Shown here one piece after another: positions 1-11,609 of a stretch of 64,000 bases of DNA. How positions within the stretch are numbered: the stretch's first letter is position 1; each line of letters opens with the position of its first letter. Below the pieces are notes generated by a model, which was not told the origin of the DNA, searched no databases, and worked only from the letters and a program-made list of their open reading frames with translations. Both the position numbers and the translations under genes were made by a program. The DNA is from Cryptomeria japonica (Eukaryota; Streptophyta; Pinopsida; Cupressales; Cupressaceae), in the NCBI RefSeq assembly GCF_030272615.1, contig NC_081406.1, forward strand, positions 396,264,439-396,328,438, written 5' to 3'.

Positions 1-47
1 TGAATATACAGGCCCAAAGGGAACTTCTGGACAATATACCTACCATT

Positions 48-1459
48 TTGGGGGAAGACCAGAATGATCGTTTAACTGCCATTCCTTCCCATGATGAAAT
101 TTTGACAGCTGTTATGTCCTTTGAGGGCAGCAAAGCCCCAGGTCCAGATGGCTTTCCCATGTTCTTCTTCCAAATGTACTGGCATATTATTGGAGATGAT
201 GTTACCAAAGCTGTGAAAGAGTTTTTTGGTGCTAGAAATTTTTTAAAAGAAGTTAATGGTATCTTTATAACTCTTATACCCAAAAAGATGGGGGTAGATT
301 CAATGGATCTTTTCAGACCTATAAGCTTATGCAACTCTGTCTACAAGATTATCTCTAAGGTCCTTACCTCTAAAATTCTAAAATTGCTTCCTTCCATTAT
401 TTTGCCTCAGCAAAGTGGTTTTGTCTCGGGAAGGCAAATTTTGGACTCTATCATCTCTGTTCATGAAAATATCCATTCTCTAGCCTTTTCTAAAAAAGAA
501 GGTTTTTTTCTGAAACTTGACCTCTCTAAAGCCTATGATAGATGGATTGGGATTTTATGATGGATGTTCTTTCTGCTTTTGGTTTTAATCCTAGGAGTGT
601 TGGCCTTATCAGGCAACTTGTTTCTTCGGCTACTTTCTCTGTGTTAATGAATGGCTCCCCCTCTCCTTTCTTTAAAGCTTCAAGAGGTCTCAGGTAGGGG
701 GACCCCCTATCTCCAGTGATCTTTATCATCATGGCGGAATGTTTGGGGAGATGTATTGGAAAGCTGGTTGAGAAAAGGGAGTTTTGTGGTTTGAATCCTT
801 CTTTGGCAGATCAAATATGCTCTCATCAGTAGTTTGTTGATGATTCTATAATAATGGGAAAAGCCACTGTGAAGGACGCTAGAAGACTAAAAAAGGCTTT
901 GGATAACTATGGAGAGGCTACTGGTCAACTTATAAACTAGTCTAAAAGCTTTGTTTATTTTATCAATACCTCAGAGAGAAGGAGGATTAAAATTAGTAAC
1001 ATTCTGGGTGGCCAAATTGGTAGCTTGCCTGCCTCCTATTTGGGGCTCCCCTTAGGTCAAGATCCTCCGGATACCTTTTGGGGAGCCTTGGTGGATAAAT
1101 TCCATAAAAAGTTGTCTGGATAGAAGGGAGCTCTACTTAGTCAAGCAGGTAAGGTTCAAATGCTAAAAACCACTCTTCAAAGTATCCCTCTCTATGCCAT
1201 CAGTCTGTTTAGGATTCCTACTAAGTATGTTGAGGCCATTGAAAAAATACAGAGATCCTTTTTATGGACAGGGGTTGAGGAGAAGAAGAGAATGAACTTA
1301 ATTGCTTGGGAGAAGGTCTGTAAGCCTATGAATAAAGGCAGTCTGAGCCTTATAAGAATAAGAGACATAAATGAATACCTTATGGCCAAGCAGATTTGGA
1401 GAGGATATATAAATCAAGGAGAGTGGAAAAAAATACGGGACAACAAATATAAAAGCTAA
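48..1459 (+). pseudogene. LINE reverse transcriptase (broken)
   Basis: This encodes the reverse transcriptase of the LINE, which copies its RNA at a nicked target. Visible motifs are the fingers block with KAPGPDGFP (codons 30-38 of the first open stretch), LIPKK, FRPISLCNSVYKIISKVL, QSGFVSGRQILDSI and the palm KLDLSKAYDR with its catalytic Asp. After that a 1-nt deletion near 541 shifts the frame. The text then continues with LMNGSPSPFFKASRGLR, a TAG, GDPLSP, and the active-site box as FVDDS, where FADD is usual. TAG stops sit at 695, 830, 938 and 1121. The 1160-1459 stretch is the RT thumb (KTTLQSIPLYAISLFRIP). The ATG at 48 is only the first Met in the open frame; the real ORF2 began upstream. 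Confidence 0.88.
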
Positions 1460-2300
1460 TGTTCAAATCTTCAAAGTTTCCTCAAAGAGGAGATTATCCC
1501 AATTGGATCCAATATTTGGAAAAATGTCTCTAGGACTAGAGACTTAATTATCAAAGGCACAAAATGGAAGTTGGGGAAAGGGAATCTTATTCAGTTCTAG
1601 GAGGACCCTTGGCTTTTGGAGATCCCTTTAAATGAAAATCCTGAGTGGAACAGATATCAAAACCAATGCAAGGAAAGATTTGGAACCAAGGTGGGGGATT
1701 ATTGGAAAGATGGACAGTGGAAAGACTTATCTCAAGTGGATCAGTCTTTGGGTAGTTTGAACAAAGTCATGAACTCAATGGTGAGGATTGAAGAAGAAGA
1801 CCAGTTAATTTGGAAACTCACAGCTAGTGGTACTTTTACTGTGGCATCTCTTTATCATCAGCAGTACAATAACATGGAAAGTCCTTGCTGGGCTAAAGCA
1901 TGGGTGAAAGGTCTTACCCCCAAGATCAACATTTTCTTTTGGATTGCCCTCCAAGACAAAATTCTTACTACAGAGAATATCAAAAAAAGAGGTATCAGCA
2001 TGCCAAGTTTCTGTACACTCTATAAGTAGAATGAGGAGACAATAAATCATATGCTCTTTCATTGCCCCTTCTCAGCTGATGTTTGGGGAAGTTGTCTGGA
2101 TCAATTCAATATCAGTTGGAGCTTCCCCAACTCAATTCAGGAGATTTTCAAGTCATGGCATCATCCTTCAAAAAATAGAACCACTACCTTACTATGGAGA
2201 ATTGCTTTACCACACATGTGCTAGGGTATATGGAAAGAGAGAAATGATAGAATTTTCAGAGAAAAGAATACTAAGGCTAACATTGTGTTTGAAAAAATAA
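1460..2300 (+). pseudogene. LINE RT-RNase H linker with zf-RVT domain (broken)
   Basis: This joins RT to RNase H. The zf-RVT (zinc-binding in reverse transcriptase) signature is clear from about 1800 to 2100: QLIWKLTASGTFTVASLYHQ, then PKINIFFWIALQDKILTTENI, and after a stop the INHMLFHCPFSADVW cysteine/histidine stretch. TAG stops at 1598 (where FWEDPW is expected, so Trp), 2027 and 2222 interrupt it. The final part of the domain sits in other frames, which indicates small indels. No separate protein is expected, because this was internal to the ORF2 polyprotein. Confidence 0.75.
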
Positions 2301-2890
2301 GAAGAAGTATAGTGGAAAATATGAATATTATAGGTGGTATTGATAATCCTAACACTAAGGAGGATCATTTTGTCTATAAAAAATGGAGATTAAAAGCTCA
2401 AGAGAGCACCCAAAGTAATCCTAGAGAGGGAGTGATATGGACCAGCCCACCTAGGGGATGGATGAAAATCAATTTTGACGGGGCCTCTAAGGGAAACCCG
2501 GGGATTGCAGGATGTGGAGTGGTCCTAAGGGATGAATGGGGAATATGTAAAATCATAAAATTTATTCCTATAGGCAATCAGACCAACCATGTTGCCAAAG
2601 CCATGGCGGCTTATCATGGGATTATCCTTGCCAAAGAAGCCAATTGCACTAAAGTTTGGTGTGAAGGAGACTCCTTGAACATTATCAATTGTTTAAATAT
2701 GAAATTCCTGTCATCATGGTCGATTAGTAATGCTATTAAAGAAACTAGGAAAATCAGCGAAGAGTTTGAAATGTGTGTTTTTACACATGTTTACAGGGAG
2801 GCCAACTCTTGTGCTGATTGGGCAGCCAACCTGGCTTGCCAATCAAGAGACATCATTACTAGTTATGGTGAAATGGAGATTGCAAGTTAA
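2285..2890 (+). pseudogene. LINE RNase H domain
   Basis: This is the C-terminal RNase H of the LINE polyprotein, which degrades the RNA strand during reverse transcription. The open frame holds GWMKINFDGASKGNPGIAGC with the first catalytic Asp, then VWCEGDSLNIINCLN with the third acidic residue, and REANSCADWAANLA with the last Asp. The second catalytic position is changed: the usual N-E-A-E-A type motif reads NHVAKA, so the Glu appears to be Lys. RNase H is typical of plant L1 clades. The frame is otherwise open for about 200 codons and ends at the TAA at 2888. Confidence 0.85.
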
Positions 2891-3040
2891 ATGAAATCCT
2901 TGCTCAATCAGGACCGAAGCTATACAAGGTAACATGGTACTTTTAATCATTATTTCTAATGAACTTTCTGCCTTTTTCGATGCAGGGCTTGCTTGAAGAT
3001 AATGAGCTATTAAATAGCTGTCATATCATCATTATTTGGC

Positions 3041-4757
3041 ATGGATTATGGACGCTCTTACAAAATAACCATAGAATCCAGAGGAAAAGTTATCAAAATG
3101 AGAGAAGGCATTGCAAGGAAGGTGCTAGAAAAATGGGAGGTAACAAGAAGAGATCTGAACCTACTTCCTGCTCTGAATGGAGAAAGAACGAAGAAGTCTA
3201 GGGTATCCTTTAGCAGGGGGGTCTCAATGTTTTCATGGAACGACTAAATGGGAAGGACCCCACAATCACCAGCTATTTCATCAAGAACTGGAAAAATGGA
3301 AAAATTCTGATTGGATCACATATGATGAATGTAGATGAAGAGGTTATCGTTGAGGCCATGGGGATGACTATCGAGGGTATGAAATTTTACAGGGACAGAG
3401 GGATATCAGATAAAGAAGAAGACAAGTTTCCTGTTACGGATGGTGAGAGAAGAAAGATGATCAAAATTGATAACTCCTACCACTCCCCGAAGAGAATTTG
3501 CAGGCCATGGAGGTTTGTTTTATTTGCTTCTATTGAATATATTACCTTAGATGGTAGGTTTACCAGGGCATATGGGCATCACTTCGTCCTTCTTAACCAT
3601 TTTTGTCTTGGTGAAAGGGTTAGCCTTCCCTATTACCTTACCTGTTCAATGGATCATACTATAAAGGAGATCCAGAAGGACCCTAAAGGTGATCATGCCC
3701 TCCACCAGGGGCTTATGGTCCTGGTTTATAAAATGCTAAAGGGGAAGTGCATTGAAAAGCCTATTAAAGGCAAAAATGCTAGAGATGAGACTACGGAAAG
3801 TAAGGATATTGGTTTCAACTTTGATTTAGAGACTGAGGGAGAGTCAGAAGAAACTAGCAAAAAAGGGAGGATTAGGGCCAAGAAGAGGAGGATTAGGGCC
3901 AAGAAGAGGAGGATTATTGTGGAATCTGAAATGTCAGATTCTGAAACTGAATCCCTTGAGGAAAAACCTGTTAAAAAGAGGAAAGAGAAAGCCTCTGGAA
4001 AGAAGGCTCAGAAAAAGAACACTAAAAAGGGTAGCAAACTGATCTTAATTATGTTCTGGTTGAATCAGAGGAGGAGGATGATGATAATAAGAGGATCGAT
4101 AGTCAAGACAAAGAAGGGGAGGGTAACCTGGTTAAGGATAATTTGGAGACCGTGAATACCACTAGTCCACATAATGAGGAAAAAGGGGGTCAAAGTGATA
4201 GTGGTGACAAAGATACTATTAAGGCTTTCTGTGAGACCATTGCTACTATGGTGAAGGATATTAATAGTTCGAAAACTGATACACAGGCCATGACAAGAAT
4301 TACAGTTGGTGACAAGCCCTTGGCAGAGCATGTTAAAGAGTTAGTGGCCATTCTTCATAATGCGCAAACTATTGAATGTATGGTTGGTAAAATCTTAGCA
4401 ATGGAAAAAAAGGTCAATGAGATGGGAGATAGAAAGGAAATGGAAAACAAACTAAAAGATTTTGGCAGCAGAATTGACAAGCTAGAGCACAATGTCAAGC
4501 AACTTGTTGATCAAAATTTCTAAATCCTCAAATCTTTAGTGGACAACATGAACATCTTTATCAACAGGTTCGAGAATAATGCAGAGACAGATGGTGATAA
4601 AGAGCAGGTGAACAAGAAGGGTCATGAAAGGAGGACCAGAGCCAACACAAAGAATAAGGTTGAGATCGATGGTCGTGAGCTAGAGGATATGAAGACCTCA
4701 GCGAACAACATGAAACAAATGGTTGTTCACGTTGAGGAGATTCTGAATAGTATTTAG
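3041..4757 (+). pseudogene. Extra ORF downstream of LINE RNase H, unknown function
   Basis: A long coding-like stretch of about 570 codons lies between RNase H and the LINE tail. It needs two small frame changes (near 3230 and near 4040) and one TAA at 4521. The N-terminal ~200 residues look globular (TITSYFIKNWKNGKILIG, PKRICRPWRFVLFASIEYIT, HALHQGLMVLVYKMLKGK). The middle is Lys/Arg/Glu-rich, with a 21-bp tandem duplication near 3862-3905. The C-terminus (4260-4757) is Glu/Lys-rich and heptad-like, probably coiled coil. I recognise no named family. The first part, with a strand-like GKILIG...VDEEVIVEAMGM pattern, resembles the start of retroelement-associated plant mobile-domain-like proteins, but weakly. 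It could be a third ORF of the LINE or a 3'-transduced host fragment. Confidence 0.6.
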
Positions 4758-4976
4758 TTCCAGTTGTTGTCCTTGGTTCTGTCTCTTTGTTGTCTTTTGC
4801 TTTCCTTTTGCTGTCTGTTCCGAGTTTTTAATGTAATGATGTTTTAAGTTGTGCCCTTCCAGTGGGTTCATTTTAACTCTTTGAAGTGATCAGACATTTT
4901 TTTTAGCATTTCTATTTTCCTGGCTTGTAAAAGGTTCGGGTACCTTTCAAATACCTATTTTTACTTAATCAAAAAA
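4758..4976 (+). other. LINE 3' untranslated region and tail
   Basis: This is non-coding, T-rich sequence after the extra ORF, ending with a GGTTCGGGTACC...ATACC block and an A-rich stretch. This arrangement is usual at plant LINE 3' ends and supports the view that the extra ORF lies inside the element. Confidence 0.6.
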
Positions 4977-5390
4977 TATTTTATTTCCAAAAAAAATTCC
5001 AATAAAAAAAATTATTCTATCTAACCCCAAAAGATACTTCCTCATTAATATTGATACCCAAATTAAATATTAATCATTATATATTTAAAATTCCCTCGAT
5101 AATTAAATATAAACAATTAATAATTTAATACTACACAATTTCAAATTAAATATTATTTAATATTTAATTTATATATATATATATATATTAATCTCCATTA
5201 ATAAAATATATATTAATAATAATTTAATATTACACAAGTAAATATTAATTAATATATAAATATTAATCTTCATTAATAACATATATATTAATAATATTTA
5301 ATTTCTAATTAAAAACTATATATAAAAACTTTAAATTTAATATATATATATATATATTAAACTAAAACAAATAGTTTAAAAAAAGGGGGG
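4977..5390. repeat. AT-rich low-complexity DNA with (TA)n tracts
   Basis: Almost pure A/T with TATATA runs near 5165-5190 and 5340-5358 and many TTAATATTTA words. No coding potential is visible. Confidence 0.7.
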
Positions 5391-6903
5391 AAGGGCAGCC
5401 GCGGGCCCACCTCCCATCCATGGGAGTGGGGCAGTCGTTCCCTAGTAGTGGGACTGCGGCCGCCACAGTGGACGCAAGTCCCTTGGCATCCACACAGTGG
5501 ACGTGGAGAAGCCTGCGGCCACCGCGGGGTTGCAGGACCCTGCAGCCAAACTATGAACGCAGGGCTCTGCGGCCACCAACGTGGTCATAGACCCCACGAG
5601 CTACAGACTGCGCAGGGGGGCGGGTTGAGCCCTCGACTCCCCACTCTCCAACCCCAAAATAATTCGCCCAACACTAAAAATAATTAAATTTTGATTTCAT
5701 TTAAAAGCAAGTTTGATTTTAAAATAAAATCAACAAACCCCCCAGAAAATAAACATAAATAAACTAAAATCCCCAATTTCCATTTATTCACAGTCTCTAT
5801 AAAACTTTCTAGAATGTCTACTAACACCATTTTGCAGATTTTTCTAGAATAATATTGGTTTTCCAAAACACATACTTTGTTGAATAACTAAACCAAACAA
5901 GCAAATCTTGAGCATAATGGAGATCATTTCCCCAACAATGAATCCACCCAATTCCCAAACTTTAAACTAAAATGCATAGATTTAAAACCCAAACCCCATT
6001 TCAATCAAGAAATTTCTTTCAAAACCAACCAATCATTTTATTTTTATTTTTCTATCAACAAGGAAACAATTAAGAATCCTACCTCCATATGCAATCCTGG
6101 ATGAAATTTGTTGAAGAGCCCAATCCTCCAGCTCAGGAAGTCCTTCTTCTCCTCCAAGATCCCCAATTTTCTCCATCCAAAAAATATCTTCCCAGAAAAA
6201 TCAACCAACATACCCCAATTTGAATTTAAAACATCTTTTTAAATAAAAATGAAAAAAAAACATTCTTTTCAACTATTCAAATAATCTACACCTGCTTTTC
6301 TAATTAAAATTAAAAATGCTTCTCTCTCATTTAATTTTAATTTTCTCAATATTAACAAAGCTAACATTTATATTTCACAATATTAATGAGGGTAAGGTAT
6401 TTTAATTAAATGAAATTCCCAAAATTAATCTTTCATACTATATCAAATATATATAAATTAAACTTGTTTTTCTAATAAAAATTGATTTTCTTAAATAAGT
6501 AAAATTTACCTTTCTATTCCAAAAAGCAAAAGAGATTAAATTATTTCTATTTCGAAAAAATTTAAATCTTCCCTTTCAAAAAGCATTAAACTAAATAAAT
6601 TCAAGATTTAAAATTAACCATTAAATTAAACTTGCTACAAACATGAATAGAGCAATTTTTTAAATAAATGATTAATTATATAAAAGAAACCTATTTACTT
6701 TAGTTTCTTAATTACTAATGCGTAAATGAACACATTAAATCAAAATAACTACTTAGGATTAAATAGTCAATTTAACCACACGCCAAGCATGCAACCCAAG
6801 AAAACCAACCAAATACCCGACCCAAAAGCCCAAATGAAAAGGGAACTCATGGGCCACAGGCGATGCTCACTTGAGCATGACTAGGGTAAACTGAGGGTTT
6901 TAC
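5391..6903 (-). repeat. Possible LTR remnant with GC-rich island
   Basis: A GC-rich island (5391-5645, many ctgcggcc/gtggacg words) sits abruptly in AT-rich DNA, as in the giant Tekay-type LTRs later in the window, whose islands use similar words. Read on the minus strand, the right edge near 6903 would begin TGTAAAACCCTCAG, a common start for Ty3-type LTRs. No partner copy, target duplication or coding region is present, so this is a weak call. Between 5700 and 6840 I see only AT-rich non-coding sequence. Confidence 0.3.
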
Positions 6904-7023
6904 AACCACCTAACCCAAATTCTAAGGACGAAAGAAGTATACTCAACCCTGCGAATCCTGGTGAAGACGAACCTCACACCTAGGCAGTACTGTACCTACA
7001 ATCTCCTGCAACCAAGAGTCACA

Positions 7024-7078
<55 letters not shown>

Positions 7079-7321
7079 ACACACACACATATATATAATT
7101 AATGAAGGTGTTAGCTTGGGATTAATAAAAAGAATCGGGAGGACAATGAAACTTACATAAGAATCGATGCGAAAGCACATTAACAGGTACAGACAATAAT
7201 CATAATATCTGACTACAACATTACATCATGGTAAATCAACCATTCAAGAATGCCACATAAAAAATTCAACCAAGGTCAAACCAGTTTTTACAAAGCTAAC
7301 TAGGGTAGGGGCACTACATAC
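6904..7321. other. Non-coding stretch with (AC)n microsatellite
   Basis: No gene is seen. An (AC)n tract with rare interruptions runs from about 7022 to 7090. The boundary at 7322, where homology to the right-hand Tat A LTR starts, looks like a truncation or deletion point. Confidence 0.6.
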
Positions 7322-8603
7322 ACAGACACACTGAATAAAGATCTCCAAATATTGGATGAAGACTATGTTGCAACAATATCGGTTGTCTACAACGAAGGTG
7401 AACTAGCTCCATTAGAGCAATGGCAAAAGGAATTTGCACAGACTAAGAAGAAAGTCGTGGCTAGATATAACCAGGAAGAAGATGTAGCCCCACATGTTAA
7501 CCAGGCAGTGTTTGATCTCTTTTCATTGGAGATAGATATGAAAAGGAAGAGTGTGACTGTTAGATGCTATAAGAGTGATAGTTATATTAATCATCGTGGC
7601 ATACTTAATCTCTTTATCTTTCACTTTGTTAAGCAATTGTAATCGAATTGTTAATGATGAAGGGACATAACTTCTCATAGAATAGGTGTTGTTCACTTAT
7701 TTATATGAGCAAATTTTGTAAAATGAAGACATTACTAGAATGTAAGATACTGGACAGATACTATAGCCTCTGGCATACTATTGTATCATTTTGAAGTTTT
7801 TAGTAGAATCAACCATTTTTCTTCTACATATGTGATGTGGATTATCTCATTTTCTATAGGCAGTTGTTTGTGATATTATCTAAAGGAGATAAGTTTATTT
7901 GTATTCTTATAGTGAATTCTATGTTCCTATGTTATAAATCTGGATTAAAAAGATCTACTCATGGATTGTAATTGTTCCTTGTAGTTCTCCCTTGAATGGT
8001 CCCTTAAGGTTAGGGTTAAATTCATTTAGGCAGTCTATGATATAAACATTTAGCAGATCTCATAAGAAACAGTAACTGACGGATTTACCAAAGGGGGTAG
8101 GTTTAAAAACTATCTCACAAATCATACATTAAGTCCTAAAGAAATATAAGACTCTGTAGCCCAAATAATAGGAAAGACACTGGTCATTCACAAATCACAA
8201 CCTTTACCATATTAATTACCTTTGCATTAAAATTACAGGATAAGTGAGTAGGATTCATAGAACCAATTAGCAATAGTATACATGCATATAAATTTCAAGT
8301 ACAAAGATTGAATATCTTCCACAACAACAATCTTGAACTCATCTAAAATCACCTCTCCTAGGAAACTATGCCATTCTGAGGCAAAGAATAATTTCGACCA
8401 AGATACTCAATCTGCTATAAAAAGCATTAGTCATCGAAAGCCACTAGTGAATAGGTATACCTACCTAGGTCTTGCAGAGCCTAAAGAGAGGGAGTTAGCA
8501 ACCAAATAGGTTTACTCTATAAGTTGGCCAAGTCAATTGGAGGGTTTGATCATAGGAATTGGCATTTCCTTAGAACCTATCCAATCTATTGATTTCAGAT
8601 CCA
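7322..8603 (+). repeat. Tat A 5' LTR (left end missing)
   Basis: This matches 33118-34397 from acagacacactgaataaag to gatttcagatcca, ending in CA. Homology stops abruptly at 7322. The LTR starts inside a reading frame: 7352-7642 encodes the tail of the accessory protein (DEDYVATISVVYNEGELAPL) up to a TAA, so the accessory ORF ends within the LTR. A purine run, accaaagggggtagg, is at about 8088. The non-coding part (7643-8603) has no other recognisable content. Confidence 0.8.
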
Positions 8604-8609
8604 CAAGAT

Positions 8610-8628
8610 TGGCGACTCTGTTGGGGAC
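8610..8628 (+). other. Tat A primer-binding site
   Basis: TGGCGACTCTGTTGGGGAC lies 6 nt after the LTR end. The TGGCGAC...GGGGA form is what I associate with the tRNA-Arg-type PBS of Tat/Ogre elements. Partial echoes (gactctgttgtggga at about 8650 and tggcgattctg at about 8710) follow closely. Confidence 0.65.
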
Positions 8629-8659
8629 AATATTCATTTAAAGAAAAAAAGAGACTCTG

Positions 8660-11016
8660 TTGTGGGAAAGAACTCATATAAAAGAAACAATTTCCTCTCT
8701 AGATAGACGTGGCGATTCTGAAAAAAAGAGAATTTTTATGTACAAGAGGAGGTCAATAACACAAGGCCATCCAATAGTACAATTACACTTTGATCAAAAA
8801 AGAAAAGAGAAAAAATCAAACAAAGAACCAACAAACAATATAATGGAACACATGAATGATTTCATGAATGAGAGGTATAATCAGTATTACTCTGAAATAA
8901 CTCACATCCATCTTGGAATCGATAGGATCATACAATTCCTTCATGCCCAAGAAATAAGGATTTGGCAGCTGTAGATAAAGCATGAAAATGAAAGTTCCCT
9001 CCTGGTTTTGAAAATCATCACCCAATTTCAAGAGCAAATAGATCAAGTTCCTCAGGCTCAAGCAAGATGGATGCACAAGACCATTTTACAGATTTAATGA
9101 AAAAAATGTTAGATGTAGCTACTGAAATGAAAGATACTGGAAGAACAAGGGAGTGTGCGGAATTATGTGCTAGGATAGGTATTAATGTTAATGAAAATGC
9201 TATTGATCATGACCTGAATAAGTACAAAGAAAGATGTGAACATGCAACCCAAGGATCAGACAAAGGAAGAAATCATAAAGATGAAACCAATGTAAAGAAC
9301 AATACCTATAAGATAATTGGAAACCCCTTATATGATCATGGGAATGGTAATTATGCATACACCTATGTACCTCCTGAACATCAGTACAATCATTATAACA
9401 ACTTTGGATATCAAAATCAATTCCAACCTCGGAACCAATTTCTCCATTATAATAACATGAGTCAGAACCATGGGAATTTCTTCCAAGGAGGATATGTATT
9501 GATGAATACAGAGCATATTAGACAATTTGACTTCTTAGGAATGATGGTGTATCCTCATCCCATCCCAAATGAAATGAGAACTACAATACCAAAATTCACT
9601 GGGAGTAATGCTATCATAGGAGAAGCACATTGCAAAGCTTTCGATATAGTCATGGAAGATTTATGCCTCCCATATGAATATGTTAAAATAAATTTATCCA
9701 TTAACAGAGGATGGATGAGATTGGTTCAGGAAACATTACCTGATGCTTCAATAAGTAGCCTTGCAGAGTTTAAGAGACTTTTTCTCAAACAATATGGAGA
9801 TCAAAATAGCCCTAAGTTTGCACTACATGAAATCAGAAGTATTAAGAAAGAACCTAATGAGACAGTAGTTGATTTCAATAAAAGATTCAACAGAGTTATA
9901 AACAAAATTCCTAATAGGATAAAACCAGTCCCAGAAGTAAGCATCTTGTACTACATAAATGCCTTTGATAGCAAGACAAATTATGAACTCAGAACAAAAA
10001 ACCCTACAACTTTTCAAGGAGTTGTGAAAGCTGCCATAACTATGGAAAACAATTGAAAAGATGCTGGGAGAATTGGGAAGAGAGAGGATACTAGGTTGTT
10101 CAACCCAAAGGCTCCCAAACAAACTAAAGATGAAGATAAACTGGACAAGGTATTAAATTTTCTAAAAGATTTATCTGTGAAGGTAAATAAAATAGAGAAA
10201 CAATAGTTCTTCCATCATGATAGACCCAGACTACATGATATGCTTTACAACACTACCTGGAAGGATGGGAAACTAGTGGAGAATAATCAAAAGAATAATA
10301 TGCAGATGCCAGATCCTCTAAAAAGAACTGTGAATTAGGTGTCAAATGATAATCTATGGTGCTTTGCCTATGACATGCCACATTCTCCTTAGAAATGTAT
10401 ATTAGCAAAGAAGCTACAGTAAGGAGAAGAAGAATGTGAGGGTTATACAGATGACTAAACTATAAATTTTATATCATTTGAAGAATACAACTCATCTGAA
10501 GAAGAAGGGGATAGTGATGTAAGTTCTAGACGGATCAATCACCAGTGTTGTATGCACCAAATATTCTCAAATGAGGAAGAAGAAATCAAAGTCAGGGTCT
10601 GCACTAAAGAAGAAAGGAAAAGAATCCCGACGGCTGCAGTGGAACAAGCCAAAAGAACCTATGCTCTCAGAAATAGAATCATAAACCTCGAGAAGGGAAA
10701 GCCCTCTGACATGTTCATGAAAGAAACCAATAAGATATCTAAATCAATGAATAAAATGATTAATGTCCAAGACAAGGATTCAGGCAAGACCAAAGAGAAG
10801 AGTGTTCAAATAACAAAACCACAAAAGGGAGAGAAAGAGAATATAACAAATGCTTCCTCAACACCATCCACTACGTCATTTGACATTGCAAATGCTTTGG
10901 CACAGATGAAGGTCTCTATACCATATCTTGAGATAATGAAGTTCCCTGAATATAGAGAAAAGAATCTAAAAATGATCACAGATGTCTCAGGAGGAAAAGT
11001 GAAGGAGCACAAGTAG
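8660..11016 (+). pseudogene. Tat A gag (capsid/nucleocapsid region), broken
   Basis: This is the structural gag gene. The 9067-10056 frame carries a retrotrans_gag domain in its last ~160 codons: IPKFTGSN, SLAEFKRLFLKQYGDQNSPKF, ETVVDFNKRFNRVINKIPN, ILYYINAFDS. The part before it (Asn/Tyr/Gln-rich, 9300-9520) is low complexity. An upstream frame (8660-8974) reads into it with a frameshift near 9060. A basic and acidic linker with TGA, TAG and TAA stops continues to 11016 and leads to the protease. No CCHC zinc knuckle is visible. The ATG at 9067 is simply the first Met in the open part. Confidence 0.75.
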
Positions 11017-11609
11017 GGGGGACAAGACAATAGTGGTGAACATGATCTGGCTCTAGCTATATATCTAGGGTCAACAATAACAAAGAGTCCTTCCCAAGTA
11101 GATCCCTTCTACCTGACCCTAATGATCAATAATAAGATGATTAAAAACTGCATGATTGATCCAGGAGCAGCAATAAATGTTATGCCTATATGAGTTATAA
11201 AAGAGCTTGGAATGGGGGTGGATATGACATTTGGCAAGTGTTATGCTATGGATAACAAATCTGTTCCAGTTGTGGGTGTTATGAAAGATGTAAAATTCAA
11301 ACTAGCGGCATGCCCTGAAGCATCCTATAAAACAGACATCATGGTGGTAGACGTCCCTCCTAATTATGGATGTTATTATCCAGACAGTGGTCAAACTTGA
11401 TAGGGGGACACGTCCAATTCGATTTATCATATGCTTCCATACCAGTGAATGGGAATGAAGTGAGAATTAAGAGAGAGCCTCATTCCTCATATATCGTTGA
11501 GGATGTGGAAACTCCTGAGCCGATATGTTTTATTCAGTCAGACATAGATAATTTTAAAGTACAATTGACAAAGCCAATGACTGAAGATTTGTCTCCAAAT
11601 GAGTCTTGC
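11017..11609 (+). pseudogene. Tat A aspartic protease, broken
   Basis: This is a retropepsin-like domain that would cleave the polyprotein. The active-site loop reads NCMIDPGAAINVMPI, where the family has DSGA; Ser is replaced by Pro, probably inactivating. Downstream are SVPVVGVMKDVKFKLAACPE and the flap/C-terminal part DIMVVDVPPNYG. After a small frame change near 11370 the text continues as WSNLIGGHVQFDLSYASIPVNG. A TGA at 11191 and the frame change break it. Confidence 0.75.

Larger units (their letters stand above)
1..4976 (+). mobile_element. L1-type LINE, 3' part, with an extra 3' ORF
   Basis: The window opens inside a plant L1-like non-LTR retrotransposon. In order it shows reverse transcriptase, a zf-RVT linker, RNase H, an additional long reading frame, and a 3' tail. 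The endonuclease and any ORF1 lie upstream of the window. The tail at 4921-4976 (ggttcgggtacctttcaaat followed by atacc-type words and an A-run) matches what I know of plant LINE 3' ends, and no LTR or second copy is present. At least one frameshift and seven in-frame TAG stops break the RT to RNase H part, so the copy is dead. The right end is approximate because the A-rich tail merges into AT-rich DNA. Confidence 0.85.

Noticed and set aside
5448-5687. 79-codon frame in the GC island
   Set aside because: Composition-driven, no domain, and inside a probable LTR remnant.
7022-7090. Regular AC repeat considered as a CRISPR-like or satellite array
   Set aside because: It is a simple dinucleotide microsatellite without spacers.
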